Source: Balanoglossus misakiensis
Taxonomy: Eukaryota > Hemichordata
Direction: 5' to 3'
DNA: 64,000 nt
NCBI GenBank assembly: GCA_040954595.2
Contig: CM082590.2
Span: 558,001 to 622,000 of the forward strand
Shown here: positions 44,165 to 56,400 of the stretch, one piece after another
How the letters are laid out: each line of letters opens with the position of its first letter
Position numbering within the stretch: the first letter of the stretch is position 1
The notes under the pieces: model-generated
Databases searched by the model: none
What the model was told of the DNA's origin: nothing
The model's input: the letters and a program-made list of their open reading frames with translations, nothing else
Made by a program: the position numbers and the translations under genes

Positions 44165-44730
44165 AAGGGTTAAAGCAAAACTTTGGTAACTCAGATCAAC
44201 TATATGAAGCTCCATACTAAATTTCAAAGGAGTCCGCTGATCAATTCCAGAAAAGTAGTTTTTACCAAAAATGTGAAAAAAAGAAAAAAAAATCCACAAA
44301 AGATAGAAAATTCACACTATTAGCTCCAAACAAACAGAAGTGTTTGAGGTACACATAAGATACATGCATGCCATTTTTCAAATCAATATGACCATTGGTT
44401 GTTGAGTTTCTGCGTTTTGACCAATTTCACGTTTTCCCAGCTAATTCGCATATTTTTGGCAATGACAACTTCATTTGAACAAACTCCCATCTACAGCCTT
44501 TAATGCATCTGCCAACCAAATATATATCTAGGTTATACGCGCAGCGGTTTTCAAGTTTTTGATGTGGACGGACATACATACATACATACATACTGTACAT
44601 ACTGTACATACATACGGTACATACATACATACATACATACATACATACATACATACATACATACATACATACATGGTACATACATACATACCGTACATAC
44701 ATACATACATACATACCGGTACATACATAT
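44165..44730 (+). repeat. Dispersed repeat R5 with long (CATA)n tract, copy B
   Basis: ACTTTGGTAACTCAGATCAA and ATGAAGCTCCATACTAAAT through CGCAGCGGTTTTCAAGTTTT, ending in GATGTGGACGGACATACATA and an interrupted CATA microsatellite (44574-44728). The window's right end (63840-64000) holds the reverse complement of this terminus. Confidence 0.85.
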
Positions 44731-44744
44731 ATTGTAATCCAGTG

Positions 44745-45300
44745 TGGGTTTTTTAAGCAGAGGTGTAATGGTGGCCGACTTGAAGAAGGATCATGGAACC
44801 ACGCCAGACTGTGATGAGTTGATGATCCGTGTTATGAACAGGAGAAGTGGACTGAGACATTGTTTCAACAGCTATGTAGGAATTGGATCAAGAGAACATG
44901 TCTTGGTGGGCGATTTCAGAATGGTTTTCTTTACCAAGTCTGCTCTTACTGATAGAAATGTACGTAGACATAGTGAAATCAGTGCAGAGTTCAACAGAAT
45001 CAAACTGTCCTACGACTGTATTAGTGTCCAGAGTATTCCTTATATCTGTAATCTTCTTGGTAAAGTATTGTGAAAAAAGGCTCTGTGAGAGTTTATTGAC
45101 AGATGTATGGGTTGGGAGATAAACTTGACTGTGAAATAAAAATGACACTGCTCTGGCAAGAGACTTCTGGTTATCTTTTTTGTTCTGGATAAGATTGGCG
45201 TAATACTTCGATTTTGTGGAGCGAATTAGATTGTACACAAGCTGACAGTGAAACTTGTTAATTTGTTTATGAATTTCAAGTTATGTGTAACACGACACAG
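44745..45300 (-). pseudogene. L2/CR1-type LINE fragment (linker and RT start)
   Basis: Read leftward: STKSKYYANLIQNKKDNQKS, LFHSQVYLPTHTSVNKLSQS, FSQYFTKKITDIRNTL, then in another frame LDPIPT, LLKQCLSPLLLFITRIINSS and SFLKSATITPLLKKPTLD, the N-terminal RT block of L2/CR1-type LINEs. Several shifts and stops. Confidence 0.82.
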
Positions 45301-45489
45301 AATTATTGCAGTGAGAGCATTGTCTGACAATGAATGACCGGGTAATCTAAAATGAGGTACCACATAGGGAGATCTGTCTTTTCTATTTGTTGTAAAAAGG
45401 TTTTTCATAGGAAAATGGAAGTCTGAACATTTCTAAAGATTTCTTTGTGATAATTTCAAGCAAAAAAATGTAGAAAAAAAAGTTGTGTG

Positions 45490-45561
45490 AGGTCCCACCG
45501 AGATTTGAACTCGGATCGCTGGATTCAAAGTCCAGAGTGCTAACCATTACACCATGGGACC
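45490..45561 (-). tRNA. tRNA-Gln (anticodon TTG)
   Basis: 72 nt, cloverleaf fits throughout: acceptor GGTCCCA with TGGGACC and discriminator T, D-loop GGTGTAATGGTTAGCA, anticodon stem CTGGA/TCCAG around CTTTGAA (anticodon TTG), T-arm GAGTTCAAATCTC. The B box GGTTCRANTCC appears as GAGTTCAAATC. It is essentially the standard animal cytosolic tRNA-Gln sequence. No CCA is encoded and no intron is seen. It decodes CAA. Confidence 0.97.
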
Positions 45562-46017
45562 TTGTATTGCGAACCTGGCATCGATAAACGTAGATAAATA
45601 ACTTTATGTGAAATATCGCCTCTACTTGGGGTTTCTTGAGTTTACTTTCTTGAATTATTGAAATAACAAGAAGGTATTTGAAACTGTATTTGTTATTATT
45701 CATGGCTTCTAAAAATAATACTCCGGGAGTACTGTTCACAATTTTCTATAAGAGGGTGGCCTTTGTGCGTGTGCAAACTCTCGGTCTCGAACTACACGAG
45801 ATTTACAGTCGGTACATGGTTTCTTGTGTTTGTACGAAGAGCGTAGTACACAAAACCGGCTTGAATTCCCACTATCTCTGAAAGTGCTTGAAGATTGAGC
45901 CCTCAAAGTAAATTAAGACAGTTTGCTTGCATACTTGGTGTTAGATGAAACGTTTTTTGGCGACAGAAACATTACCTTCGCGTTCATTTATATCTTGCTA
46001 AGTGATCAACTTATGGA

Positions 46018-46041
46018 AGCCGCCATTTTGTGGACGAGATG
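46018..46041 (+). promoter_or_regulatory. CUL1: YY1-type motif and candidate 5'UTR exon of CUL1
   Basis: GCCGCCATTTTG at 46019-46030 is a strong YY1 consensus, common at transcription starts of housekeeping genes. A consensus donor (GATG followed by GTAAGG) comes 11 bp later at 46042. This suggests a short non-coding first exon spliced to the CUL1 coding start at 47324. An acceptor upstream of 47324 was not assigned. Confidence 0.45.
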
Positions 46042-47323
46042 GTAAGGATTATACCGCACTCCCACGATCTGACAAGTTTCCGTCATCAGCGGAACAACCT
46101 GTGAAGGTGAACGGTAGACACAGGTATAAACTATCAATTTACCCTTTGGCGAATGCCTGTATTATCCCAAATCTATTGCCATTTATGGCTACTCGATGTG
46201 TTAAATTGCATTGGAAATTGTGTATTGATCATGACTCATAGTTGGCTAAGTCTTGGTCATGACACAGACAGTGTTGACCGCTATTTTAGGTTTTACATTG
46301 TGGAGTCACCGATATCTTTCAATCGTACAGATCATGTCGTCGATTCCCTGCGGAGAATTTTAACATCCATGTAAATCTAATTTAAAAGGTAGACTTCACA
46401 GGTAAGAATTTGTACACACTGTGACAGGATCAGTGTATGTTGCAATGATTTGTACATCGTGAATCAAATAATCTAATTCTTGATAGTGATGTATTGTAAT
46501 TTGTATGACTTCTTGAAAGAAACAAGATGTCTGATCCCCTCACACTGCTCCATAATTTAGATTATTCGCCCATAGGTACATGTATTTTGCTACTAAAGAC
46601 AACCTATATGTGAATGTTATGGCATTGTTTTGGCCTTGCATCTAACAATCACCCAGTTCCTTTGGCCAGAAGACGGTCCCAAGGTGTTTGGGCTGCAATT
46701 GTTTTCTTGCTGAAAAATAGCAGATTATGTTTTCACACATCACTTTTGGGGGCATAGTGCTGTTAGGCAAAATTGATATAATAAAAAAACATTGTAAATC
46801 GTTTCTAAGAGTTTTTTAGAGTAAAGAAAGTGGCAAGAAATGTGATAACATAAATTCCCACGATCAACTGATTATTTTATTCACCATAGAAATAAACACC
46901 AAGGACAACCACATACATTTGTTGCTTGAGGAAACAGCAAATTTATATATTTATATTTTTTCTTGATGCCTTCTTCTGCTAAAATGGAATCCCAGTAAAA
47001 ACTCTTATTCCCTATTGTTACTCATACATCGGCAAGAAAATGGTGAAAATACATGTAAAGTCTCACTCAGTAATATTAAAAAAAATTGTTTTCAGCAAAA
47101 ATAAATTACAGTTAAAAAGTATGCTAAAAGGTTAGCCATCGAGATCTCATCCTCCTTGACAACTCTCCCTTGATGCTATCAAACATTTCTTTTGCAGGCT
47201 TTCAAGTAACTGACAAAAAGATAGAACAGGTGTTCAATCAAACGGAGATTTCCCAACACTAATCTATATTTTATCAGAAGTTCATTCATTTGCAAGTGCT
47301 GTTATAATCAACCAGACAACAGT

Positions 47324-47478
47324 ATGTCTAAATCATCAGGATCTGGACGTGGTGGTCAAAATCCCCATGGGTTGAAGCAGATTGGTCTGGATCAGATCTG
47401 GGATGATTTGAAGTCTGGTATACAACATGTCTATACAAGGCAAAGTATGGCAAAGGCGAGATTTATGGAGCTATACAC
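47324..47478 (+). CDS. CUL1: CUL1 coding exon 1
   Basis: 155 nt. ATG at 47324 follows stop codons and gives [20 protein letters not shown] as expected for CUL1. Donor GTATCC, phase 2. Confidence 0.95.
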
Positions 47479-50400
47479 GTATCCTTTCTCTCTATAACGT
47501 AGTCTATACCAAAATCTCTGTCCAAAAGGCCGATGATCATCTATGTTCATGTGCGTAATTTAGTGTGTACAAACATTACATCAAATCCATATTTCCTGCA
47601 AATTTTGCATTGAAGGCATTCAAATCATGGACTGCCATGCCCTTCGCTTCCTTTCTTATTTCATGCGCTTCGTGTAGACTTAAGTTTTGCTTTTTTTTTA
47701 CTGAATTTGCTGCCTTTCCCCTATGGTCACTGCCATCTTGTCTGTTGTTAGGACAGCACACTGCCTTATGGCATTGACTGTATATAATTTTTGTAACTAC
47801 ATGTAGAGTCTCTGGTTTGGCACATGCACATAGGACTATTGTCATCCCTTTACCCCTATTTCAACGATAAAGGTCCATCGCTGCTATTGAAATAAAAACA
47901 ATGCAGTTGGACTAAACCATGGTGGTGAAAGGGTAAAAGCCTTAGGTCCAGTTACTCCAACATTGTGCTATTTTCTCAGTATTTTTGCTGTGGGTATCAG
48001 CTGTGGTTCCTTGTTCTACTCTGAACAAATGAAGAATTGCTCAATATTTAGTTGTTTAACACAACCCTTTTGTAGTAATCAGCAGTGTTATTGTTGAAAA
48101 CTGAATTTACTGGCAAAAAGTCCTTGGCTTGGGGTGTTGTGTACTATAGAATTTTAAAGCACTTGGGTTAAATTTATAAATATGGACATGAAGGTGGAGT
48201 GGGTCACGCGCAAAGCACCATGGGGGTTCCAACGTCAGTAACCGTTCATTTGACTTTCGACTCGCCTCGAGTACACACGTTTTCAGCGTCTGGACGATCA
48301 CTTTCTTTGAACCTTTTACGTAGGATATTTTTGATTTTTGTGACACCGGACATTTAGTTGTGCACAGATTGGTACCAAGTTCGTTCTCTAAGATATTTTC
48401 GGCTCTCTTGACGTTTTTAACCGTCTATTCGGATCAATGTACTGGCCGCGGGGCTATGCGCATACGTCGACGGGGCGTAGCTGCATGATGGCCGTCGAGC
48501 GTGAAAAGCTTTACCGTAGGCCAACATACCGTTGCAGCTTTTCGATTCGTTCTATTACAGCTCAGTTTTGTTCTCAAAAAATATGTACAGTATTTTTTTA
48601 AAATCCCACACCAAACCGCAAATAAACGAAAACCAGAAGACATTTTTTTATTTTACGCACAATGAGTACAAGAAACCTACATGCATGTTTGTAAATATGT
48701 GGTTAGTTACGCAAGTCAAACGGCGCGCGTCCTTGACTACCACATAAAAAATCCTATGTAGTGCTTGAAAGAAAATTTTATTGCCACTGGAATGGTACCG
48801 AAGCAAGCGTAATGTCGTTGGTCTTTTTCAGGAACGTGTTGACTGTAATAGGGTTATTCTAAAATTTAGTATTAAAGTAAGTTGCGATCACCACGGTCTT
48901 CACATACGGATAGGGATGTGTTTACTGTTAGGCGCCTATGAGATAGTACAGTTTCTAAATACGGTGAAATCGATAAAATGAAAGGGGCGCTTTGGGGCTC
49001 CCATGCAATTTCACACACATTACATATTAGTCTTTCAAAATATACACATAACAAAGCTGTGCGCTCACTGTTTAGTCTGCCTGCTAACTTCAAACTACGT
49101 CGCCCGAGTACGATCGTTGGCAACAGTACGCCATGATGCCAGCTGACATATGATAAGGAGTGAAAAAACACCCAAAAATCACGACTCGGAACAAAATTGA
49201 TAGTAATTTCCTCACAGAAGGATGCTAACATACATGAACTTATAAAAATTGGATTGGTTTTTCGTTCGAACGGCGTTTCCTTTACATAACCTACGAAAAC
49301 ATAGTCGATTGCGCACAGAAAGCTACACACGTGACACTGCTAGGTTGACCATGTTTTGCTCATGAAGAGCGGGTTTAACCGGAAGTGACGTCGTGACCCA
49401 CACCACCTTATGGACATGTGTGTGATAGCTAACCCTTGCACTTTGACATTATCAAATTGGGCTTACACTAATTTGCGGAACGGAACGGAATAGCCACATG
49501 AAATAAAAAATAGTTTCTCCAAATCAAAAAAATTGTCCACGTTTTGCTTTTATCACCACACAGATTTTGAACGAAATGGAAAGGAATTTCGGATCGAAAG
49601 CAGAACTTCAGTATGCATATTATTTTTTGGAGTTTGTACTGTTTTTCCAAGATAAAACTTGTGTATTCTACTACAGAAAATAAGGCTGATTCCAATTTGA
49701 AACCACATCCGAGTCAAAATCTTACCTCTGGCGGGAAGGTGAAACTTTAATAATATGCATACTGAAGTTCTGCTTTCGATCCGAAATTCCTTTCCATTCC
49801 GTTCAAAATCCGTGTGGTGATAAAAGCAAAACGTGGACAATTTTTTGGATTTGGAGAAACTATTTTTTATTTCGTGTGGCTATTCCGTTCAGTTCCGCAA
49901 ATTAGTGTAAGCCATCAAATTGTAACAACAATTGTAACTTTTGTACAGGATCTCTCGAGTTTCAAAAATGCTTGAGGTTCTGTTAGATTTTTTTTTGCAT
50001 ACTTCAATACATGTTGAATTTTCTTTGTGTAAAATGTAACATCTGTCATCTTGCTGTGAAAATTGCAACATTTCAATGCTTGCATGCCTTACTCAATTCA
50101 CTTTGCTTATTTCCAGTGACTATTACATGTAAGTCAATGACTACTGGTGTATGTGACTGTAATTATTGTTGCGTAATTATGGTTAGAATGATATATGCAG
50201 GATTTTACGTTAAAGAAAGCTCTAGATCTATTGAAATCAAGATTACATTGCTGTCAAATCCTTGACTATAGCAATCCCACAGACATGTGTATAATTACTG
50301 TACCAGTGTACATCAGTCTCAACAAGCGAGATCATCATCAGCAAAGAGTAAGAAAGGACAAAATATGGGTGGTGCTCAGTTTGTTGGCTTGGAGCTTTAC

Positions 50401-53400
50401 AAAAGACTTCGAGACTTCTTAAAGACATATTTGGTCAACTTACTCAAGGTGAGTCAGTAGATATAAGGTGACACACTCTTTCACTGCAAACTTGTAGTTT
50501 CTTACACTGCAGTCCCTGACCATGGTAACTACAAACTGACATTGAAATACAGTGCAAGACTACCTACAATTACAAGGTGGCACCTATACAGTGAAGAGTA
50601 GCATTTCTTCATGCACTATCACTCAGTATCTACAAATCAGTCAAATTAGGATATTAATCCTGTTGGCTGAAAGGTGGCACACTTTCACTGCTAACCTGTA
50701 GTTTCTTGTACTGCAGTCCCTGGCTATGCTAAATGCAATCTTACACAGAAATACATCAGTGCATTACTAAGTATTATATTATACCAGTATATTGATGGTG
50801 TAAATCACGCTATTTTATTGGTCGAGACATGACACGTGATTGATATATTCGTCATATACCACAGTCATAATCACGCAAAACTCATAGTCAAAGAAAATGC
50901 CTTTTTAAAATGTTTTGTGCAAAGTTTCAATATACTGGTATAATATAATAGCAATAAAACACCCCCAGCCATGGTATACCACTCGATTTTGACCAGTTCA
51001 ACTCCATATCTGCTATCGCTCGTGCGTATATGTCGTGAACTGGTCAAAATCTTGTGGTATACCATGGCTGGGGGTGTTTTATTGCTTAAAGGCGGAGCGT
51101 CCCTATATATAGGGGTAGCCAAATGGCGGCGTTCATTGTGTAAATTGACTCTGAAGGGTGAACAGCGGACACACGCTCCCGAGAATGCATGATTTTCCGA
51201 AGTTTTCGACCGCAAAATCCTTCACAATGCATACAAATTCCACCATGAATATGTATCCTACCGATTTATGGCGTAAATTCCCCGGACAGACGCAAATCAG
51301 GGGCGATTTTCAGCATTTTTTGGCGTCGACAGTGGCGAGTCGAGCCCACAACTTCAACCGTTGAGAATTCAAACGCGCTGTCAATCAAACGCTTGTGTAA
51401 ACCGAGGCGCTAATCGAACGCATGTTTACGTAATCTCCATCTGTGTTGTTTCTGTATAAGCAGTAAACACTGCTAATTGCCCTGCCATCTCCTTATCTGC
51501 GTTCTGTAAACTGGAATGTGTGTTCACGAGATGGTAGATGTGCAGTTGACTGCTCACTTTTCGCGGTCATGGCTGTAAAATGCACGAGTTGATCAACTCG
51601 ACGTAAAATGCAAACCTTTTCTACTACATGTACTACTACTATCACGAAAAAAAAAAAAAACGTTTGTCATACAATTTCACAGGATTCTCTGACCAAAGAT
51701 TCTTTGGGCCTGAAAAGAGTAGTTTGACTCGTCTTCTCGAAAAGAAGTGTTTTATGTTCACGGTGATTATGCCCACCGATGTCCGACATACGGTAACCGG
51801 GGCAAGATACAAAGATCGGACGACGGAAGTAACGCACAACTTTGCGCCTTGTTACAAAATATCGCCAGCCGCTTTTTTGAGATATATCTCTCGTCACGCC
51901 AATCATATCTCCAATCTAGCATGATCCAGAACTTTTTGCACAGAGTAGAAAAGAGACCATCTCTACTGTCTATGATTGTCAGCCGTCAGAGCGATCAAGC
52001 TCTCTGTAACAACAGTGCTCATATGTAGCTAACTGGCTGGACGATCGTTTTCGTCATCTCATAGACCTCTAGGGTCTATGGTCATCTGCAGGCTATAGGC
52101 CTACTACCAGTAGCACAAATTGACGATCTGTTTTTTCGCTAATCTATGGGCCCAGCACCCGGGGCTCTTACCCGGGCAAGTACGGTACATGACAATTAAT
52201 TTTCGCGTTCTTGTATTTTACTAACTTCATTGTTATCTCCTGAAAACATTTTTATGCGGCTTTTTATTTTTTAGTCTTTTTGGCTTCTGCGTAGTTTGTG
52301 AAAATTTCCTGTTTTACAGTATTGATATAATGTACCCCCTTTTTTTAGGATGGCACTGAACTAATGGATGAGAGTGTTCTGACGTTTTACACCAAGCAAT
52401 GGGAAGATTATCAATTCTCCAGTAAAGTATTGAATGGAGTGTGTGCCTATCTGAATCGTCATTGGGTGAGAAGAGAATGTGATGAGGGACGCAAAGGAAT
52501 ATATGAAATATATTCAGTAAGTCATTTACATGTAGTCATCATGTTAACCCATATCCTGCCAAGTTGGTTGAACTGGTTTGACTTCCAGGGGGCCTAAACT
52601 TCTGGCATCCGGGCATGTTAATATGCCAAGTGTGTGTTACTCAGTGGGGTAACCAGTAACTATAACTTTTGATGATTATTTCTTGATTTTTTTCTTCTAC
52701 ACAACTACTATTGTAACACACCTCACCCACAGTCTGTGTTCTCATTCGTCAATCGATAGTCACGTGGTATGCGTTCGTTTTGTGCTGATCCATATACAAC
52801 GATGTCATCAGTTGTCGGAACTGTTGCCCGCCGAGCATCAGTTTCGAAAAATGATGCGCACTCACTTCAAAAACAACATATTGCGCATGCGCGAAACAGA
52901 AAGTAAACAAAGGTGTCGTCTGTGGCCCAGGGAAACAATAGTCAAGAAATTTCACCATACACTTTGTGTGTCGTGAGTTCTTATGCATAGCTGCTGATGA
53001 GATGTGTTACAAAACACATATTGACTGGCTTTTCGGGCATCAGCATACATCTTTCACCCCTCAGGACTGTGAGTCACCCCCAAAACAGACTGTTTCACTC
53101 GGCCTTCGGCCTCTGGAAACAGTCTGTTTTGGGGGTGACTCGCACTCCCTCGGGGGACGTATGCTGATGCCTTCATGGCCAGTCATCATGTGTTTACTCA
53201 GGGCTCGCATTCGTATATTTCTTGCATTTTCACGCAAAACTACAATGTGTGCACGCATATATTTTGTCACGGTTTTGTGACATGCATGCAAAAAAAATCC
53301 ATTGAAAGAAAACAGAATGGGCAAGGCTATCTGGGGTGCCTTGTCTAGGTTGGCTGGTCAGGTGCCCTGTACACATGTACGCATACGTGCTTGTATGCTG

Positions 53401-56400
53401 TAGCAGGATGCACAGTGATGTACATGAGGTAACCTAGGCCACAAACTTGGCATGTATCGGCGCTATAATTTATGCACGCAGAAACCATTAGATATAACAA
53501 AGCAAGTAGGGCTTCCTGGTCTTTTTCCTTGATGATAACACAAGATTTGCTACCTTGTCTGTACTAATGCGTATGGGGAGGGGGGGGGGGGGGAGAGAAA
53601 CCACTTGCAACACGATCCTTTTCATGATGTTTATGTACTTCATTTGCTATACATTGTAAATGATACTTTAAAGGCACGTAAGCTGTAACTTTTGGGATAA
53701 TTTTCATAATTTTTGTTTCACACTGCACTACCATTAGTCCATGCAGATGAAGGCAGTGAACTATACACAAGCATTATAAACCCTAAATATGAGTGCATAT
53801 GCAAGTTTTAACCAGATAAATAATAAAGCTTTGCCGCAAGCGATTATGGCCGCCACCGTGGGAAAATGAAAGAAACAATGAAAATGTCGCATTTCCGGTT
53901 GTGAAACTTCATAAACAAAACATGATCTCATCCACTTTAGCTCATGGAAGTAAATGTACACCACTGAGACATCAGATTTTCAATTTTCATTGCAATATTG
54001 CACTTTTTTAAAAATTACAGGAATTTTTGTTTTTCTTTAATTTTTGGCCATTTTGTCATAAATAAGTGTTGAGCTTGATATATTATCATGAAATAGCATT
54101 TAATAGATATAATTAAAAGCATATATGAGATTATTTAAAACTTTAATTTTTTATCCAGTTGCAGCTTACGTGCCTTTAACTTGAAAGTTCATTTTTTGTG
54201 TTTGGCTGGCTAGGCAGGAAGCGAGAACTCATTCAAGTTGTTACTTATCTGAAAGCATGCTTGTCAATGTCTATTGTTACTTTGTTGCATGTAATTCAAA
54301 TACAATTTCACGCAATTTTTGAGGGCTCTTTGAGTGCACTATAAAAAATAAAATTTATTGCTCTGGGGAGAACACTGATAGTGCCATGTAATGATGTTAT
54401 TGTTGATTTCAATCCAGATTAAAATTCAGTTCCACAATAACATTGCTGGCACTGTATTGACTGTGGTGACAAGCTGCATACTTGGCATATCTATCAACAG
54501 GATGTAGGTAGTAGAACAAGAAACTAGGTGACAAAGAGAACAAAAAATAATGAAAATATCAAAGTTATGTAGATACGTTCTGTAACACACAGGCATGAGA
54601 GGAAATAATACTCGACTCATGTAACACAGCCATTATGTCACTCATATTTTCCCCAGTTGAATTAACGAAAACGGAGCGTGCGTTCATGTCTACGAGATGC
54701 CTCGTGTGTCTGTCCTGTCAGCTCGTCTGAGAAAACAATAAAATTCCCGAGAAATAATAACACGAAATCCAAAGCTATTGTGATAACATTTCTTCGATTC
54801 TATTTGGCTGCCGTGTAACATCGCGTCCGTTTGACACCGACACAAACGTAGCATAACTCACAGGTAAATACGATTAAAAACAATGATTTTAACACTAACC
54901 TTCCTGTTCCACAATATCTGCGGTTTCTATGGCGCTCAAATCTCACGATATGTGCAATTTTAAAGCCAACTGGGGTATTATTCCTCTCGTTTTAGCCACG
55001 AAAACTGGGCAGACGACATGATGCGAAACAGCTTGTTCACACTCAGTTGACATCGCATGATTTCAGAGCGCGCATACATGCGTAAAATTGCTACAATGTT
55101 GTACGTAAATAAACTCGGTCTCCAACTCGCGTTGGGTTTCGAGCGAAGTTTTGTACCTTAGATCTGTCGTACACACGCCACCAGACTCACCGGGTAACAA
55201 GGTTTTAAATAGTGTTAACTATACCCGTGTTTTTTTTGTGAATATGTAGAAAATCTCCAACCGATAGCGTTTTAACGTTTGCATTTTTAGATATAGGCCT
55301 ATCTTTTTGATACACTCACTTTGAAAAATGATGTCTGTAGTGCTAAATGAAAAATCTGAAGAATCGGGAATGATTGTACAGAAAATCAACCCGTGCTTAC
55401 TAAATTTATAAATTGTTTATATAATTCTTTAAACCCCTAACTGGTAATAATAATAACAATAAGAAAGACAATTTATAATGCGGCTAATCTCTGATAATCA
55501 GTGCTGGAGGTGTGGGATGGCAAAAAGGAAACTCAAGTAGGGCTTCCTGATCATGTTCCTTTAATATACTGTAAAACACTTTATTTTCGCGAGTCACAAT
55601 TTTCACGATATCGAGAGAGTCCACTGTTTCACGAGTATTAATTTTTGCGTTCTCTTATTTCATTCACTGCATCGTTATCTTCAAAAAAAAATTACGCGAC
55701 TTTTTATTTTCACGCTATTTTGGCTCTCGCGTATTTCGCGAAAATTTATTGCTCGCGAAAAAAAAGTGTTTCACAGTAACACAAGAATTCGCTACCTTGC
55801 AGTGTTTCCTCTGGGTTTCAAAATCTTCTAGCAATTTGGCTAACAGATCTTAAAATTTACTAGCCAAACTTGAGTTTGCATTAGCCAAACCAATGTTGCA
55901 GCAACAACTGATCAGGTTGTACTGGAGAAGCCTGCATTGGTGCATGTAATTTTAAGGAATTGCATTATACTGTTACTGTGTGTGTATGCAGTCATGTTTA
56001 TCAAAGCCAGTGAAAATAATCAGAGATTTTGATGTAGATTTGGCTGGGTTAAACTAAAACTGGACACATTAATTGAATGGCTGTACAAGAACAAGTTTGA
56101 AAACAATATTTGCTGTTTTTCTCTCTTTATTGGATAACATGACAGCAGCATGCAAGACATGCTATGACTACGCGAGTACTTGACAATCTTTCTGTGAGCT
56201 TAAAGCCATGATTTGTGTCCTGATAAAATCAACAAATTAATGATAGAAACAACTGTTTTGCTGCTATAAAAAAAGTGAAGAGATGCCTTCCATTTATGCT
56301 TCTTTTTGATATCACTGCGGCTCCTGAAGGCAGACATCGCAAGTGTCTGCTGTCTGCTATCCTGTGTACAAGTATTCTGCAGACGCGTTGGGAGCTCCAA

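Noticed and set aside
44427-44756. MYVCMYVCMYV and IHTYIHTYIHT ORFs
   Set aside because: Translation of a CATA microsatellite.
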